From positions 1,210,049-1,274,048 of the forward strand of contig NZ_BLJA01000001.1 in NCBI RefSeq assembly GCF_019972295.1: a DNA stretch of 64,000 nucleotides, written 5' to 3'. Below, piece after piece: positions 8,977 through 17,557 of the stretch (the first letter of the stretch is position 1; each line of letters starts with the position of its first letter). Below the pieces are notes generated by a model, which did no database searches, was not told the origin of the DNA, and saw only the letters and a program-made list of their open reading frames with translations. The position numbers and the translations under genes were made by a program. This stretch comes from Geobacter sp. AOG2. GTDB lineage: Bacteria; Desulfobacterota; Desulfuromonadia; Geobacterales; Pseudopelobacteraceae.

Positions 8977-9630
8977 TTAGACACCATTGTTTAACAGGAT
9001 GGTTGCCACATCATGGGGCGCAGAGGCGCGATGATCGGCCCCCGCCAAATCCTCCGCCCCGCCGTAGCCCCAGGTGCAGCCAATCGTGGTAACACCTGCC
9101 AGTTGGCCGGCTTCTATATCGTTGATACTGTCCCCGATCATGATCGCTTCGTGGGCGGTAATGCCGAGGCGCTCCATAACCCGGAGCAGGGGTAGGGGAG
9201 CAGGCTTCATCTCCGGAAAGGTGTCTCCTCCGCAGATAATTTCAAACAGCCGGGCTATACCGAGCGCTTCCATGATCAGGTGGCAGAGAGCCTCGTGCTT
9301 GTTGGAGATGACCACCAAGCGGATGCCGTTTTCGGCCAGCCGCTGCAACATCTCCCGTACGCCGGGATAAAGTAGGCTTTTGTTTGCCACATGGGCGCTG
9401 TTGTAGTCCACGAACAGTTCGATACCACGTGCGATAGCTTCCTCCGATTCGGTTTCGAGCGCGCGCCGAACCAGATTATGGGCTCCTTTGCCCACCAGTC
9501 GGCGCACCGAGGAAGCTGTCAGGGAAGGGTGCCCGAAGCCGGAGAGCATGTGGTTAACGGCATCGGTCAGGTCGTCCAGCGAATCCACCAAGGTACCGTC
9601 CAGGTCGAACAGGGCCGCACGTATGGTCAT
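8977..9630 (-). CDS. gph: Phosphoglycolate phosphatase-like HAD hydrolase
   Basis: The 217-residue HAD hydrolase begins MTIRAALFDLDGTLVDS with nucleophile and acid DxD in FDLDGT. Motif II is RLVVISNKHE, and the C-terminal acidic motif is EAIMIGDSINDIEAG. A small helical cap (DDLTDAVNHMLSGFG) fits subclass IA. The likely role is removal of 2-phosphoglycolate, though substrate is uncertain in this family. Start at 9630 overlaps the yhbY stop by 4 nt. A longer frame to 9744 lies inside yhbY and is rejected. Confidence 0.88.
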   Translation of the reverse strand: MTIRAALFDLDGTLVDSLDDLTDAVNHMLSGFGHPSLTASSVRRLVGKGAHNLVRRALETESEEAIARGIELFVDYNSAHVANKSLLYPGVREMLQRLAENGIRLVVISNKHEALCHLIMEALGIARLFEIICGGDTFPEMKPAPLPLLRVMERLGITAHEAIMIGDSINDIEAGQLAGVTTIGCTWGYGGAEDLAGADHRASAPHDVATILLNNGV

Positions 9631-9947
9631 GACTGCTTTGCCTTGGCAGGTTTGTCCGCTTTCGGCAGGACGATAACCGGCGTCGTCGCCGGTCGGTAGA
9701 GCAGGAAAGTTCTGCCCAATACCTGGGCAATGTCGGCATTGCACGACCCTGCCAGTATGTCGGCGGCCTCGTTTTTGTCCAGAAGGCAGCTCTCCTGCAG
9801 TTTTACCTTGATCAACTCATGGCAGTCCAAAGCCGCATTGGCTTCCTTGATCAAGGCATCTTCAATCTCCTTCTTCCCGATATGGATGACCGGTTTGAGG
9901 CTATGCCCGAGGGCGCGCAGGTGGCGTTTCTGTTTTCCCGACAACAT
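9627..9947 (-). CDS. yhbY: YhbY family RNA-binding (CRM domain) protein
   Basis: This 106-residue protein starts MLSGKQKRHLRALGHSLKPV, followed by HIGKKEIEDALIKEANAAL and HELIKVKLQ, the hallmark of single-domain YhbY/CRM proteins. YhbY associates with pre-50S ribosomal subunits. GGAGAT lies 6-7 nt before the ATG at 9947. The frame is open further upstream to 10022 but that part has no family similarity. It heads the minus-strand run that continues through gph and AOR. A CACG-TT-CGTG dyad at about 9973-9982 lies upstream. Confidence 0.92.
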   Translation of the reverse strand: MLSGKQKRHLRALGHSLKPVIHIGKKEIEDALIKEANAALDCHELIKVKLQESCLLDKNEAADILAGSCNADIAQVLGRTFLLYRPATTPVIVLPKADKPAKAKQS

Positions 9948-10190
9948 ACTGAATATCTCCTTGATTTTTGTCACGTTCGTGGCTGATTTATCGTGTATAA
10001 CATACCAACCCTTGGGTGGCAAACCACAATATGAAGCCGATATGCCCGACGGTGCGTTGTGTCAGTGTCACAGTTATGTATCGGGAATATGAAAAAGAAT
10101 ATACATTTTTCGGTTAATATGTTATGAAAGCACAATTTAGCTGACAAATGCCCCGGCATTGCCCTATTGCGCTCATCAGGAGCTTTGTTA

Positions 10191-12239
10191 ATGAATTCAA
10201 ATAAATACCCGATTTCCGCGGCACTGACATCTTTCAATTCGGAAACGGCTGCACCAGCTAGTGATTCCCCCAAAAAAACGATTGCCAAGGTACACCATCT
10301 GCCCCCTTCCATCTGGAAGAAGATGGTGGGCGATGCAAAAAGCCCGCTTGACAAGGCCATCGAACGGAGCCGTGATTTCTTTTTCCGGGAGCAGTTGCCG
10401 GGCGGTTACTGGTGGGCCGAATTGGAATCGAACGTCACCATCATCGCCGAATATCTCATGCTCTTCCACTTTCTGGGAATGGTGGACAAGGTGCGCGAGC
10501 GGAAGATGGCCCACTATATCCTCAGCAAGCAAACCGAGGAAGGATATTGGGCTATCTGGCACACCGGCCCCGGTGACCTCTCGACCACCATTGAAGCCTA
10601 TTTTGCCTTGAAATTGGCGGGATACCCGGCAGATCACCCGGCCATGCGCAAGGCGCGGGAGTTCATCCTGGCCAATGGCGGCATCATCAAGTCGCGTGTT
10701 TTTACCAAGATATTCCTGGCGCTGTTCGGCGAGTTTTCCTGGCTTGGCGTTCCGTCGATGCCGATCGAGTTGATGCTCCTGCCCAACTGGGCCTATTTTA
10801 ATGTCTACGAGCTGTCCAGTTGGGCACGGGGAACCATTATCCCGCTTTCGGTGGTCATGGCCGAGCGTCCGGTGCGCAAGCTGCCCCCTTGGGCGCGGGT
10901 ACAGGAACTTTACGTCCGCCCGCCGCGGCCGACTGACTATACCTTCAGCAAAGAAGACGGCATTCTTACCTGGAAAAACTTTTTCATCGGCGTGGACCAC
11001 CTGCTCAAGGTTTACGAGTCCAGCCCTATCCGGCCATTCAAGAAGAAGGCCACCTCCGTTGCCGAACAGTGGATACTTGATCATCAGGAGCCGACCGGCG
11101 ATTGGGGCGGCATACAGCCGGCCATGCTCAATTCGATCCTGGCCCTGAACTGCCTGGGCTACGCCAACGATCATCCTGCTGTTGTCAAAGGGCTTGAAGC
11201 CCTGGCCAACTTCTGTATCGAAGACGAAGATGGCTTGGTGCTGCAATCGTGCATATCGCCGGTCTGGGATACCGCACTGGCACTTGTCGCCATGCAGGAG
11301 GCCGGTGTCCCCGCCGATCACCCGGCTCTGGTCAAGGCAGCCCAATGGCTGCTGGATCTTGAGGTGCGCCGTAAGGGGGACTGGCAGGTCAAGGCCCCCG
11401 AACTGGAGCCGGGCGGGTGGGCCTTCGAGTTCCTCAACGACTGGTATCCGGATGTTGACGACTCCGGTTTTGTCATGCTGTCAATCAAGGACATCAAGGT
11501 CCGGGATCGCAAACATAAGGAGCAGGCTATCAAGCGCGGCATTGCCTGGTGTCTGGGGATGCAAAGCAAGAATGGCGGGTGGGGAGCTTTCGATAAGGAC
11601 AATACGAAATACCTGCTGAACAAAATTCCCTTCGCTGACCTGGAAGCCCTGATTGACCCGCCTACTGCCGACTTGACCGGTCGTATGCTGGAGTTGATGG
11701 GTAACTTTAACTATTCCAATAATCATCCGGCGGCCATGCACGCCCTATCATTCCTGAAGAAGGAACAAGAACCGGAAGGCCCATGGTGGGGCCGCTGGGG
11801 GGTCAACTACATCTACGGCACCTGGTCGGTGTTGTGCGGATTGCAAGCCATCGGCGAGGATATGACCCAGCCGTATATCAAAAAAGCGGTCAACTGGTTC
11901 AAGTCCAAGCAGAACATGGATGGCGGATGGGGAGAGGTCTGCGACTCCTACTTCGACCGATCTCTGATGGGCAGCGGTCCGAGCACCCCTTCTCAGACAG
12001 GGTGGGCGCTACTGGCTCTTATGGCTGCTGGGGAAGTCCATTCCAAAACAGTGACCCGTGGCATTGACTACCTGTTGAACAACCAGAAACAGGACGGAAC
12101 CTGGGACGAAGACGCCTTCACCGGTACCGGGTTTCCCAAGTTTTTCATGATCAAGTACCACATTTACCGTAATTGTTTCCCGCTGACAGCGCTGGGCAAG
12201 TACCGTCGCCTGATCGCGGAAGGCGGGGATAGGAAATAG
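10191..12239 (+). CDS. shc: Squalene-hopene cyclase
   Basis: The cyclase converts squalene to hopene or hopanol at the membrane, the committed step of hopanoid synthesis. The 682-residue protein has the catalytic DVDD motif at 421-424 (consensus DxDD). It has many QW-type repeats (for example GYWAIWHTGPGDLSTT, KQNMDGGWGE, NQKQDGTWDE) and the C-terminal FPKFFMIKYHIYRN-PLTALGKYR region. The ATG at 10191 is preceded by AGGAG at 8 nt. An upstream in-frame TTG at 10167 has no ribosome site. It starts the plus-strand hopanoid block; yhbY is divergent. Confidence 0.97.
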   Translation: MNSNKYPISAALTSFNSETAAPASDSPKKTIAKVHHLPPSIWKKMVGDAKSPLDKAIERSRDFFFREQLPGGYWWAELESNVTIIAEYLMLFHFLGMVDKVRERKMAHYILSKQTEEGYWAIWHTGPGDLSTTIEAYFALKLAGYPADHPAMRKAREFILANGGIIKSRVFTKIFLALFGEFSWLGVPSMPIELMLLPNWAYFNVYELSSWARGTIIPLSVVMAERPVRKLPPWARVQELYVRPPRPTDYTFSKEDGILTWKNFFIGVDHLLKVYESSPIRPFKKKATSVAEQWILDHQEPTGDWGGIQPAMLNSILALNCLGYANDHPAVVKGLEALANFCIEDEDGLVLQSCISPVWDTALALVAMQEAGVPADHPALVKAAQWLLDLEVRRKGDWQVKAPELEPGGWAFEFLNDWYPDVDDSGFVMLSIKDIKVRDRKHKEQAIKRGIAWCLGMQSKNGGWGAFDKDNTKYLLNKIPFADLEALIDPPTADLTGRMLELMGNFNYSNNHPAAMHALSFLKKEQEPEGPWWGRWGVNYIYGTWSVLCGLQAIGEDMTQPYIKKAVNWFKSKQNMDGGWGEVCDSYFDRSLMGSGPSTPSQTGWALLALMAAGEVHSKTVTRGIDYLLNNQKQDGTWDEDAFTGTGFPKFFMIKYHIYRNCFPLTALGKYRRLIAEGGDRK

Positions 12240-12274
12240 CGCCATACAGCCGGCACGTATATCCTGATTCGCTG

Positions 12275-12310
12275 GGAAGCCCCGAATTTTCCGTATTCCG
12301 GGGCTTTCCC
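12275..12310 (+). terminator. Hairpin after shc
   Basis: AAGCCCCG-AAT and ATTC-CGGGGCTT form an 8-10 bp stem with one bulge, immediately downstream of shc. A pyrimidine-rich stretch (TTTCCCC) follows rather than a clean U tract. It may attenuate or protect the shc transcript. Read-through to hpnA is plausible. Confidence 0.4.
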
Positions 12311-12381
12311 CATTTATGAAGTTGGCAATATTCCTCAAACGGTGCATGCTGTTCTGGGGAGGTATTCAGCGGATACATTGA

Positions 12382-13380
12382 ATGGCTATGAAAACATTTA
12401 TCACCGGCGCGACCGGTTTCATCGGCGCAAGCATTGTCAGGGAGTTGCTGAAGGACGGCCGTGAGGTGCGCGCCCTCGTGAGGGCCGGGTCGGACAATTC
12501 AAACCTGGCGGGTCTCGACATCGAGATCTGGAAGGGCGATCTGCAGGACCACGACAGTCTGCGCCAGGGGCTGAAAGGCTGTGACGTGCTCTATCACGCT
12601 GCCGCCGATTATCGTCTCTGGACCCGTAACCCTCAGCAGATGTACCGCATCAACGTCGAAGGGACTCAAGCTATCCTGGGGGCGGCCTTGGAAAATGGCC
12701 TCTCAAGGGTAGTCTACACCAGCAGCGTGGGTACCCTTGGCAATCCTGGCAATGGTACGCCGGGTACCGAAGATACTCCGGTGACCCTGGCCGACATGGT
12801 GGGACATTACAAAAAGAGCAAATTCCTGGCGGAACGGGAGGCCGAAAGGTCTATCAGGCGCGGACTTAATCTGGTAATCGTCAACCCATCAACGCCGATC
12901 GGACCGCTCGATATCAAACCGACCCCTACCGGCAAGATCATTGTCGATTTTCTCAACCGTAAAATGCCGGCTTACCTGGATACGGGGCTCAACATCATCG
13001 CCGTTGAGGATTGCGCCCGAGGCCATATTCTGGCGGAGCAGAAGGGCCGCGTGGGTGAGAAGTATATCCTTGGCAACACCAACCTGACCCTGCGGGAGAT
13101 TTTTGGGCTGCTGGAGGAAATTACCGGCCTGGCGGCGCCACGGGTGCGGTTACCCTACACGCCGATCCTGCTGGCGGCCTATGTCAATGAGGGTATTGCC
13201 CGTATTACCGGCAAAGAGCCGCTGATCCCCTTGGCAGGGGTGCAGATGGCAGCAAAATTCATGTTTTTTGACTCGACCAAGGCGGTCCGTGAACTGGGCT
13301 TGCCCCAAACGTCGGTGAAAGACGCTCTGCAACGCGCCGTAGAGTGGTTCAGGTACAACGGGTACGCGCGCAATCCGTAA
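12382..13380 (+). CDS. hpnA: Hopanoid-associated NAD-dependent sugar epimerase
   Basis: The 332-residue protein is an extended short-chain dehydrogenase. It has the nucleotide motif TGATGFIGASIV near the start, a serine near VVYTSSVGTLG, catalytic YKKSK (GHYKKSKFLAE), and NPSTPIGPLDIKPTPTGKI, which is typical of the hopanoid-associated subgroup. It is thought to act on the side-chain sugar, but its substrate is not fixed. Context between shc and dxs/hpnH supports the hopanoid assignment. The ribosome site is weak: GGGGAGG is 19-20 nt upstream. ATG at 12388 is an alternative start. Confidence 0.88.
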   Translation: MAMKTFITGATGFIGASIVRELLKDGREVRALVRAGSDNSNLAGLDIEIWKGDLQDHDSLRQGLKGCDVLYHAAADYRLWTRNPQQMYRINVEGTQAILGAALENGLSRVVYTSSVGTLGNPGNGTPGTEDTPVTLADMVGHYKKSKFLAEREAERSIRRGLNLVIVNPSTPIGPLDIKPTPTGKIIVDFLNRKMPAYLDTGLNIIAVEDCARGHILAEQKGRVGEKYILGNTNLTLREIFGLLEEITGLAAPRVRLPYTPILLAAYVNEGIARITGKEPLIPLAGVQMAAKFMFFDSTKAVRELGLPQTSVKDALQRAVEWFRYNGYARNP

Positions 13381-13423
13381 CCATCGCTGTCCTGCACAGT
13401 GATTTTTCGATGGAGAAAGAATC

Positions 13424-15298
13424 ATGTACACATATCTCGACCAGATAGACTCTCCGGCTGATCTGAAAAAGCTCAAGCCCGAGCAATTACCGGCCCTGGC
13501 GGAAGAGGTGCGGAGCTTCCTGCTGGAGACGGTCTCGACCACGGGCGGCCACCTGGGCTCGAATCTGGGTGCGGTGGAGTTGACCATTGCCCTGCATTAC
13601 TGTTTCGACTCGCCCCGGGACAAGATCATCTGGGATGTGGGGCATCAGGCCTATACTCACAAAATCCTCACCGGGCGGCGTGAGCGTTTTCCCACTCAAC
13701 GCCAATACAAAGGGCTTTCCGGGTTTCCCAAACGTTGCGAGTCCGAGCATGACGCCTTTGGCGTGGGGCACTCGTCCACTTCCATTTCGGCCGGCCTCGG
13801 CATGGCGGTGGGTAGTGAACTGGAGGGGACCAGGAACCACGCCATCGCCGTTATCGGGGATGGCTCCCTGACCGGCGGTATGGCATTCGAAGCACTCAAC
13901 CAAGCCGGGCATCTCAAGAAAAACCTGATTGTCATTCTGAACGACAACGAAATGTCGATCTCCAAGAATGTGGGTGCCTTTTCGTCGTTCATCTCCCGCA
14001 AGATGACCGGCCGCTACTTCCGCGACCTGAAGAAGGAGATGCAGGGGCTTCTGCGTAATATCCCGGCCATCGGTACGGATATTCTTCACTTTGCCAAACG
14101 GGCGGAAAACTCGCTGAAAGGCTTTCTTACTCCAGGATCGCTTTTCGAAGCCCTGGGGTTCGATTATCTGGGGCCGCTGGATGGCCACGATCTGGCGCAA
14201 CTGGTAGAGGTCTTCAACAATATCAACCAACTGGACGGCCCGCTTCTGGTGCATGTCATGACCACCAAGGGAAAGGGATACAGGCCGGCTGAGGAGACAC
14301 CCGACAAGTACCACGGAGTTGGAGCGTTCGATGTTGCCACCGGCAAGGGCGCACCCAAGGCGGGCAGCAAGTCGTACACCGACGTATTTGGCGAAACCAT
14401 GGTGCAGTTGGCCGAACAGGACCCCAAGATTGTGGCCATCACGGCGGCCATGCCGGATGGAACCGGCCTCAACCGTTTTGCCGAGCGTTTCCCGAAGCGA
14501 TTCTTCGATGTGGGCATCGCCGAACAGCACGGCATGACCTTTGCCGCCGGCCTTGCCGCCGACGGTTTCCGGCCGGTGACCGCCATCTATTCCACCTTTG
14601 TGCAACGTGCCTACGATCAGGTTTTTCATGACATCTGCCTGCAAAATCTGCCGGTGACCATCGCCATGGACCGGGCTGGACTGGTTGGCGACGATGGCCC
14701 GACCCATCACGGCGTCTTTGACCTCTCCTATCTGCGTCATTTGCCCGGCATGACGCTGATGGCCCCCAAAGACGAGAACGAGTTGCGTCATATGCTCAAG
14801 ACTGCTCTTTACTCCGGCGTGCCTATGGCCCTTCGCTATCCGCGTGGAGCAGGCTTTGGCGTAGAGATGGATAGCGAGCTGAAATCCCTGGAAATCGGCA
14901 AGGGAGAACAGCTCGTCGAGGGGAGCGATGTGTGCATTGTCGCCATCGGCTCAACGGTCTATCCGGCCCTACAGGCCGCCGAGGCCTTGAAGGAGCGGGG
15001 CATCTCGGCCGGTGTAGTCAATGCCCGATTCGTCAAACCGCTGGATGCCGATCTGATTCTGACCGCCGCCGGGAAGACCGGCCGTATCGTCACCGTTGAG
15101 GAAAATGCCCTGCAAGGAGGCTTCGGCAGCGCCGTGTTGGAACTGCTCATCGATAACGGCCGCCACGATGTGAAGATCAAGCGTCTTGGCATCCCGGACC
15201 ATTATGTAGAACATGGCAGCCAAGCCCAACTGCGCAGGGATCTGGGTATCGACGCCGAAGGTGTCGTGGCCGCTGTTGAAGATTTTGTGAGATCGTAA
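13424..15298 (+). CDS. dxs: 1-deoxy-D-xylulose-5-phosphate synthase
   Basis: This thiamine-diphosphate enzyme condenses pyruvate and glyceraldehyde 3-phosphate, the first step of the MEP isoprenoid pathway. The 624-residue length is normal. Visible motifs are [10 protein letters not shown], the ThDP-binding [25 protein letters not shown], and the transketolase-like [10 protein letters not shown]-terminal strands include [23 protein letters not shown] precedes the ATG. Its place between hpnA and hpnH suggests it feeds hopanoid synthesis, perhaps as a dedicated copy. Confidence 0.98.
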   Translation: MYTYLDQIDSPADLKKLKPEQLPALAEEVRSFLLETVSTTGGHLGSNLGAVELTIALHYCFDSPRDKIIWDVGHQAYTHKILTGRRERFPTQRQYKGLSGFPKRCESEHDAFGVGHSSTSISAGLGMAVGSELEGTRNHAIAVIGDGSLTGGMAFEALNQAGHLKKNLIVILNDNEMSISKNVGAFSSFISRKMTGRYFRDLKKEMQGLLRNIPAIGTDILHFAKRAENSLKGFLTPGSLFEALGFDYLGPLDGHDLAQLVEVFNNINQLDGPLLVHVMTTKGKGYRPAEETPDKYHGVGAFDVATGKGAPKAGSKSYTDVFGETMVQLAEQDPKIVAITAAMPDGTGLNRFAERFPKRFFDVGIAEQHGMTFAAGLAADGFRPVTAIYSTFVQRAYDQVFHDICLQNLPVTIAMDRAGLVGDDGPTHHGVFDLSYLRHLPGMTLMAPKDENELRHMLKTALYSGVPMALRYPRGAGFGVEMDSELKSLEIGKGEQLVEGSDVCIVAIGSTVYPALQAAEALKERGISAGVVNARFVKPLDADLILTAAGKTGRIVTVEENALQGGFGSAVLELLIDNGRHDVKIKRLGIPDHYVEHGSQAQLRRDLGIDAEGVVAAVEDFVRS

Positions 15299-15325
15299 TA
15301 CACTTTAAGCATTACTAATACCTGT

Positions 15326-15452
15326 CACTGAGATACAGAGACGCGGAGAATGTCACCATCAAAATATGGGTAAAAATAAACCTTTGACTTGCGTGAGTAA
15401 CCCCTTGAATCTGACTTTCTCCGGTTTTCCCCTGTGTTTCTGTGTCTCCGTG
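15326..15452. repeat. Inverted pair of GAGACACAGAGA-type repeats
   Basis: The left arm (about 15326-15350, CACTGAGATACAGAGACGCGG) and the reverse complement of the right arm (about 15414-15452, CACGGAGACACAGAAACACA) align at roughly 80% by eye over about 25 nt. They form an inverted pair around about 65 nt of A/T-rich DNA between dxs and hpnH. Purine-rich arms of this kind look like a dispersed intergenic element rather than a terminator. Confidence 0.6.
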
Positions 15453-15490
15453 GCAGATTCATTGTTGTAAAAATTGAAAGGATTAAGCAC

Positions 15491-16489
15491 ATGCGTTTTC
15501 CGATGCGCCTCAACTACGACCTAACGAAGTACATTGTCAGTAACAAACTCAACAAGGTAGAAAAATACCCCCTTGTCCTCATGCTCGAACCGACCCATCT
15601 TTGCAACCTGGCCTGTTCCGGCTGCGGCCGTATCCGGGAATACGCCGATACCATCCAGGAGATGATGAGTCTGGAGGACTGCCTGAAATCAGTGGACGAA
15701 TGTCCCGCGCCCGTCGTCACCATCACCGGCGGCGAGCCGTTTCTCTACCCCCCTGTTTACGATCTGATCCGTGGCGTGCTCGACCGGGGTAAGCATATCT
15801 ATCTCTGCACCAATGGCGTACTTTTGGAAAAGGCGCTGGACAACATGAAGCCCCATCCCAATTTCACCCTTAACGTCCACATGGACGGCCTGGAGGAAAC
15901 GCACGACCGCATTCTGGAGCGCAAAGGCGCTTTCAAGATGGCTATGGAAGGGATCAAGAAAGCCAAGAGACTGGGGTTTCGCGTCTGCACCAACACGACC
16001 ATCTTCAAGGAAACCAACTTGCTGGAAATCGAAATGCTCTTTACCCATCTGGAGGAGATCGGGGTGGACGGTCTGCTGGTGGCCCCCGGTTTCGGTTACG
16101 AGGCAGTGGGGGAAAAGCTGTTTCTGGAACGTCGCGACATAGAGAAGAAGTTTGCCGAGGTCTATGAGATGAGCAAGAAGCATCGCTTCTTTTCGACCCC
16201 CATGTATCTGCGTTTTCTTAAGGGGGAGAAGAAGTTGGAGTGCACCCCCTGGGGCAACCCCACTCGCAATCCGCAAGGCTGGAAGGCTCCCTGTTACTTG
16301 ATTACCGATGCCCATTACCCAACCTTCAAGGAGATGATGGATAAGACCGATTGGAACAAATACGGTGTGGGCAAGGATCCTCGTTGTGCGCAGTGCATGA
16401 TGCATTGCGGCTTTGAGCCGACAGTTGTCGGAGAGATCGGCAAGAGCTTTAAGGATATTGTCGAAATGATGATCTGGAATCTGACATAG
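15491..16489 (+). CDS. hpnH: Adenosyl-hopene transferase HpnH (radical SAM)
   Basis: HpnH adds a 5'-deoxyadenosyl group to hopene (diploptene), the first step in making C35 extended hopanoids. The 332-residue protein has the radical SAM cluster motif C38-x3-C42-x2-C45 (HLCNLACSGCGR) and GGEPFLYP. A C-terminal SPASM-like cysteine set includes KAPCYLITD and DPRCAQCMMHCGFEP. Start MRFPMRLNYDLTKY at 15491 has GAAAGGA upstream. The frame is open upstream to 15434 without family similarity. It ends the hopanoid block. Confidence 0.95.
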   Translation: MRFPMRLNYDLTKYIVSNKLNKVEKYPLVLMLEPTHLCNLACSGCGRIREYADTIQEMMSLEDCLKSVDECPAPVVTITGGEPFLYPPVYDLIRGVLDRGKHIYLCTNGVLLEKALDNMKPHPNFTLNVHMDGLEETHDRILERKGAFKMAMEGIKKAKRLGFRVCTNTTIFKETNLLEIEMLFTHLEEIGVDGLLVAPGFGYEAVGEKLFLERRDIEKKFAEVYEMSKKHRFFSTPMYLRFLKGEKKLECTPWGNPTRNPQGWKAPCYLITDAHYPTFKEMMDKTDWNKYGVGKDPRCAQCMMHCGFEPTVVGEIGKSFKDIVEMMIWNLT

Positions 16490-16544
16490 ACTTCTTTACT
16501 GCTGACCAGGGTCGCTAAACGATTTGAAGTGACCTGTTCAATGA

Positions 16545-16577
16545 AAAGCCCACTCCTCTCGGAGTGGGCTTTATCTT
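16545..16577 (+). terminator. Strong terminator closing the hopanoid block
   Basis: AAAGCCCACTCC (16545-16556) and GGAGTGGGCTTT (16561-16572) pair perfectly over 12 bp with a 4-nt loop TCTC, followed by ATCTTT. It separates hpnH from the secreted-protein block. Confidence 0.9.
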
Positions 16578-16743
16578 TATGAGCTACTTACCTTACTGAG
16601 CGAGACCAAACGTGAGAGAAACAACGGAGCCAAACGGTCGATGGATGTGATCCCGGGTTCGCTCTGGAGAAATACGTATGGTTCAGAATACCTGATAATC
16701 GACCCTTACCTATGGCTCTCCTCTCTTCGTTGGCGCCTTAGTC

Positions 16744-16916
16744 TGCAATATAAGTTGCATAAGCAATAATAATGTATTCAGCTCTCCGTTGGCTATTTCA
16801 GGCCGATTATCTGGATTAATATCCATCATATCCGCAATATTTATTGCATCTGGTATCTGGGGGCAAAAACGTGTTTAGGTGTAATATGCTAATTTTACTG
16901 CGGATATTATTATTGC
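16744..16916. promoter_or_regulatory. Cluster of TGCAA/TTGCA dyads upstream of the export block
   Basis: Two dyads share the same geometry: TGCAA-N6-TTGCA at 16744-16759 and CGCAA-N6-TTGCA at 16833-16848. A third half-related site, TGCGG...TTGCA, is at 16899-16917. GCAATAATAAT at 16763-16773 recurs in inverted orientation at 16906-16916. A GGAT-TAAT-ATCC palindrome is at 16813-16824. This looks like a multi-site operator for an unidentified regulator. The rest of the 16578-17021 gap is A/T-rich and shows no gene. Confidence 0.55.
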
Positions 16917-16921
16917 AAAGT

Positions 16922-16937
16922 TGGCGTAGAAACTGCC
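16922..16937 (+). promoter_or_regulatory. Possible sigma-54 type -24/-12 promoter
   Basis: TGGCGTAGAAACTGCC keeps the GG-N10-GC spacing of sigma-54 promoters, but deviates from TGGCAC...TTGC at several positions. It lies just downstream of the dyad cluster and about 85 nt before the preferred start of the next gene. Weak match. Confidence 0.25.
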
Positions 16938-17021
16938 TTAGGTAATTATGCAAATATGGTAACACACGTTGCACCAGAGGTTTTTTTCAGTCACCCGTTC
17001 TATGCCGGTGGGGGCAGTCAA

Positions 17022-17450
17022 ATGATTTCGGAAGCACTTCGTCGATTTATAGAAGGCATCCCCTTAGTCTATGTCGCTTCAGCGGATGCAAAGGGGTGTC
17101 CGCATCTGGCCGCCGGGAACCATTTGACGGTGAGTAACGAGTCGCTGCTGGTGTTTGAAAATTGGTTCTGTCCGGTAACCTTGCACAATATTGCCTGCAA
17201 TTCTCATGTTGCCGTCGTTTTGTCAGTACCCGGTTCGACGAGAGGCTACCAGTTGCTCGGCAGGGTCGTCAAGCCCCGTGACGACGCGGTTCTCGAGATT
17301 TCTGGTCACAAGGTTGCGCCGTCAGGAACTACGTTGGCATTGACCAGGTTCATGGTCAAGGTCGAAAAGATCATGGAGTTCTCAACGGGCGTCCATTTCG
17401 ATATTCCCATTGATCCCAACTGTTCGCTTGACCTGCCGGAAGGTGGGTGA
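17022..17450 (+). CDS. Pyridoxamine 5'-phosphate oxidase-like flavin protein
   Basis: The protein (142 residues from 17022) has the split-barrel pattern of PNPOx-like flavin or F420-type proteins: ALRRFIEGIPLVYVASAD near the start, HLAAGNHLTVSNESLLVFENW, HNIACNSHVAVVLS, and GYQLLGRVVKP. No specific substrate is evident. ATG at 17022 has a G-rich element 7 nt upstream. An ATG at 16956 would add 22 residues without a visible ribosome site. It directly follows the dyad cluster. The next gene may be co-transcribed (107 nt gap). No signal peptide is seen, so it is probably cytoplasmic, unlike its neighbours. Confidence 0.7.
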   Translation: MISEALRRFIEGIPLVYVASADAKGCPHLAAGNHLTVSNESLLVFENWFCPVTLHNIACNSHVAVVLSVPGSTRGYQLLGRVVKPRDDAVLEISGHKVAPSGTTLALTRFMVKVEKIMEFSTGVHFDIPIDPNCSLDLPEGG

Positions 17451-17557
17451 CGCCTCAGAGTAATTCGGCTGGCCGGTCTGAAAACGTCTTCAACGATTTC
17501 AAACATTCTGGATTCTGTGACTCTCTTTGCATCTACTGGTGGGTAAGGTCGGCAACC

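Noticed and set aside
10058..10072. CRP/FNR-like site TGTGTCAGTGTCACA upstream of shc
   Set aside because: TGTG-N7-CACA has one base less than the usual TGTGA-N6-TCACA geometry, and a single match cannot be told from chance.
13487..14791. 434-codon open frame antisense to dxs
   Set aside because: Shadow of dxs codon bias; no ribosome site or domain.
16956..17021. Upstream ATG at 16956 as the start of the PNPOx-like gene
   Set aside because: No ribosome site; the extra 22 residues do not fit the family start. The ATG at 17022 is preferred, though not proven.
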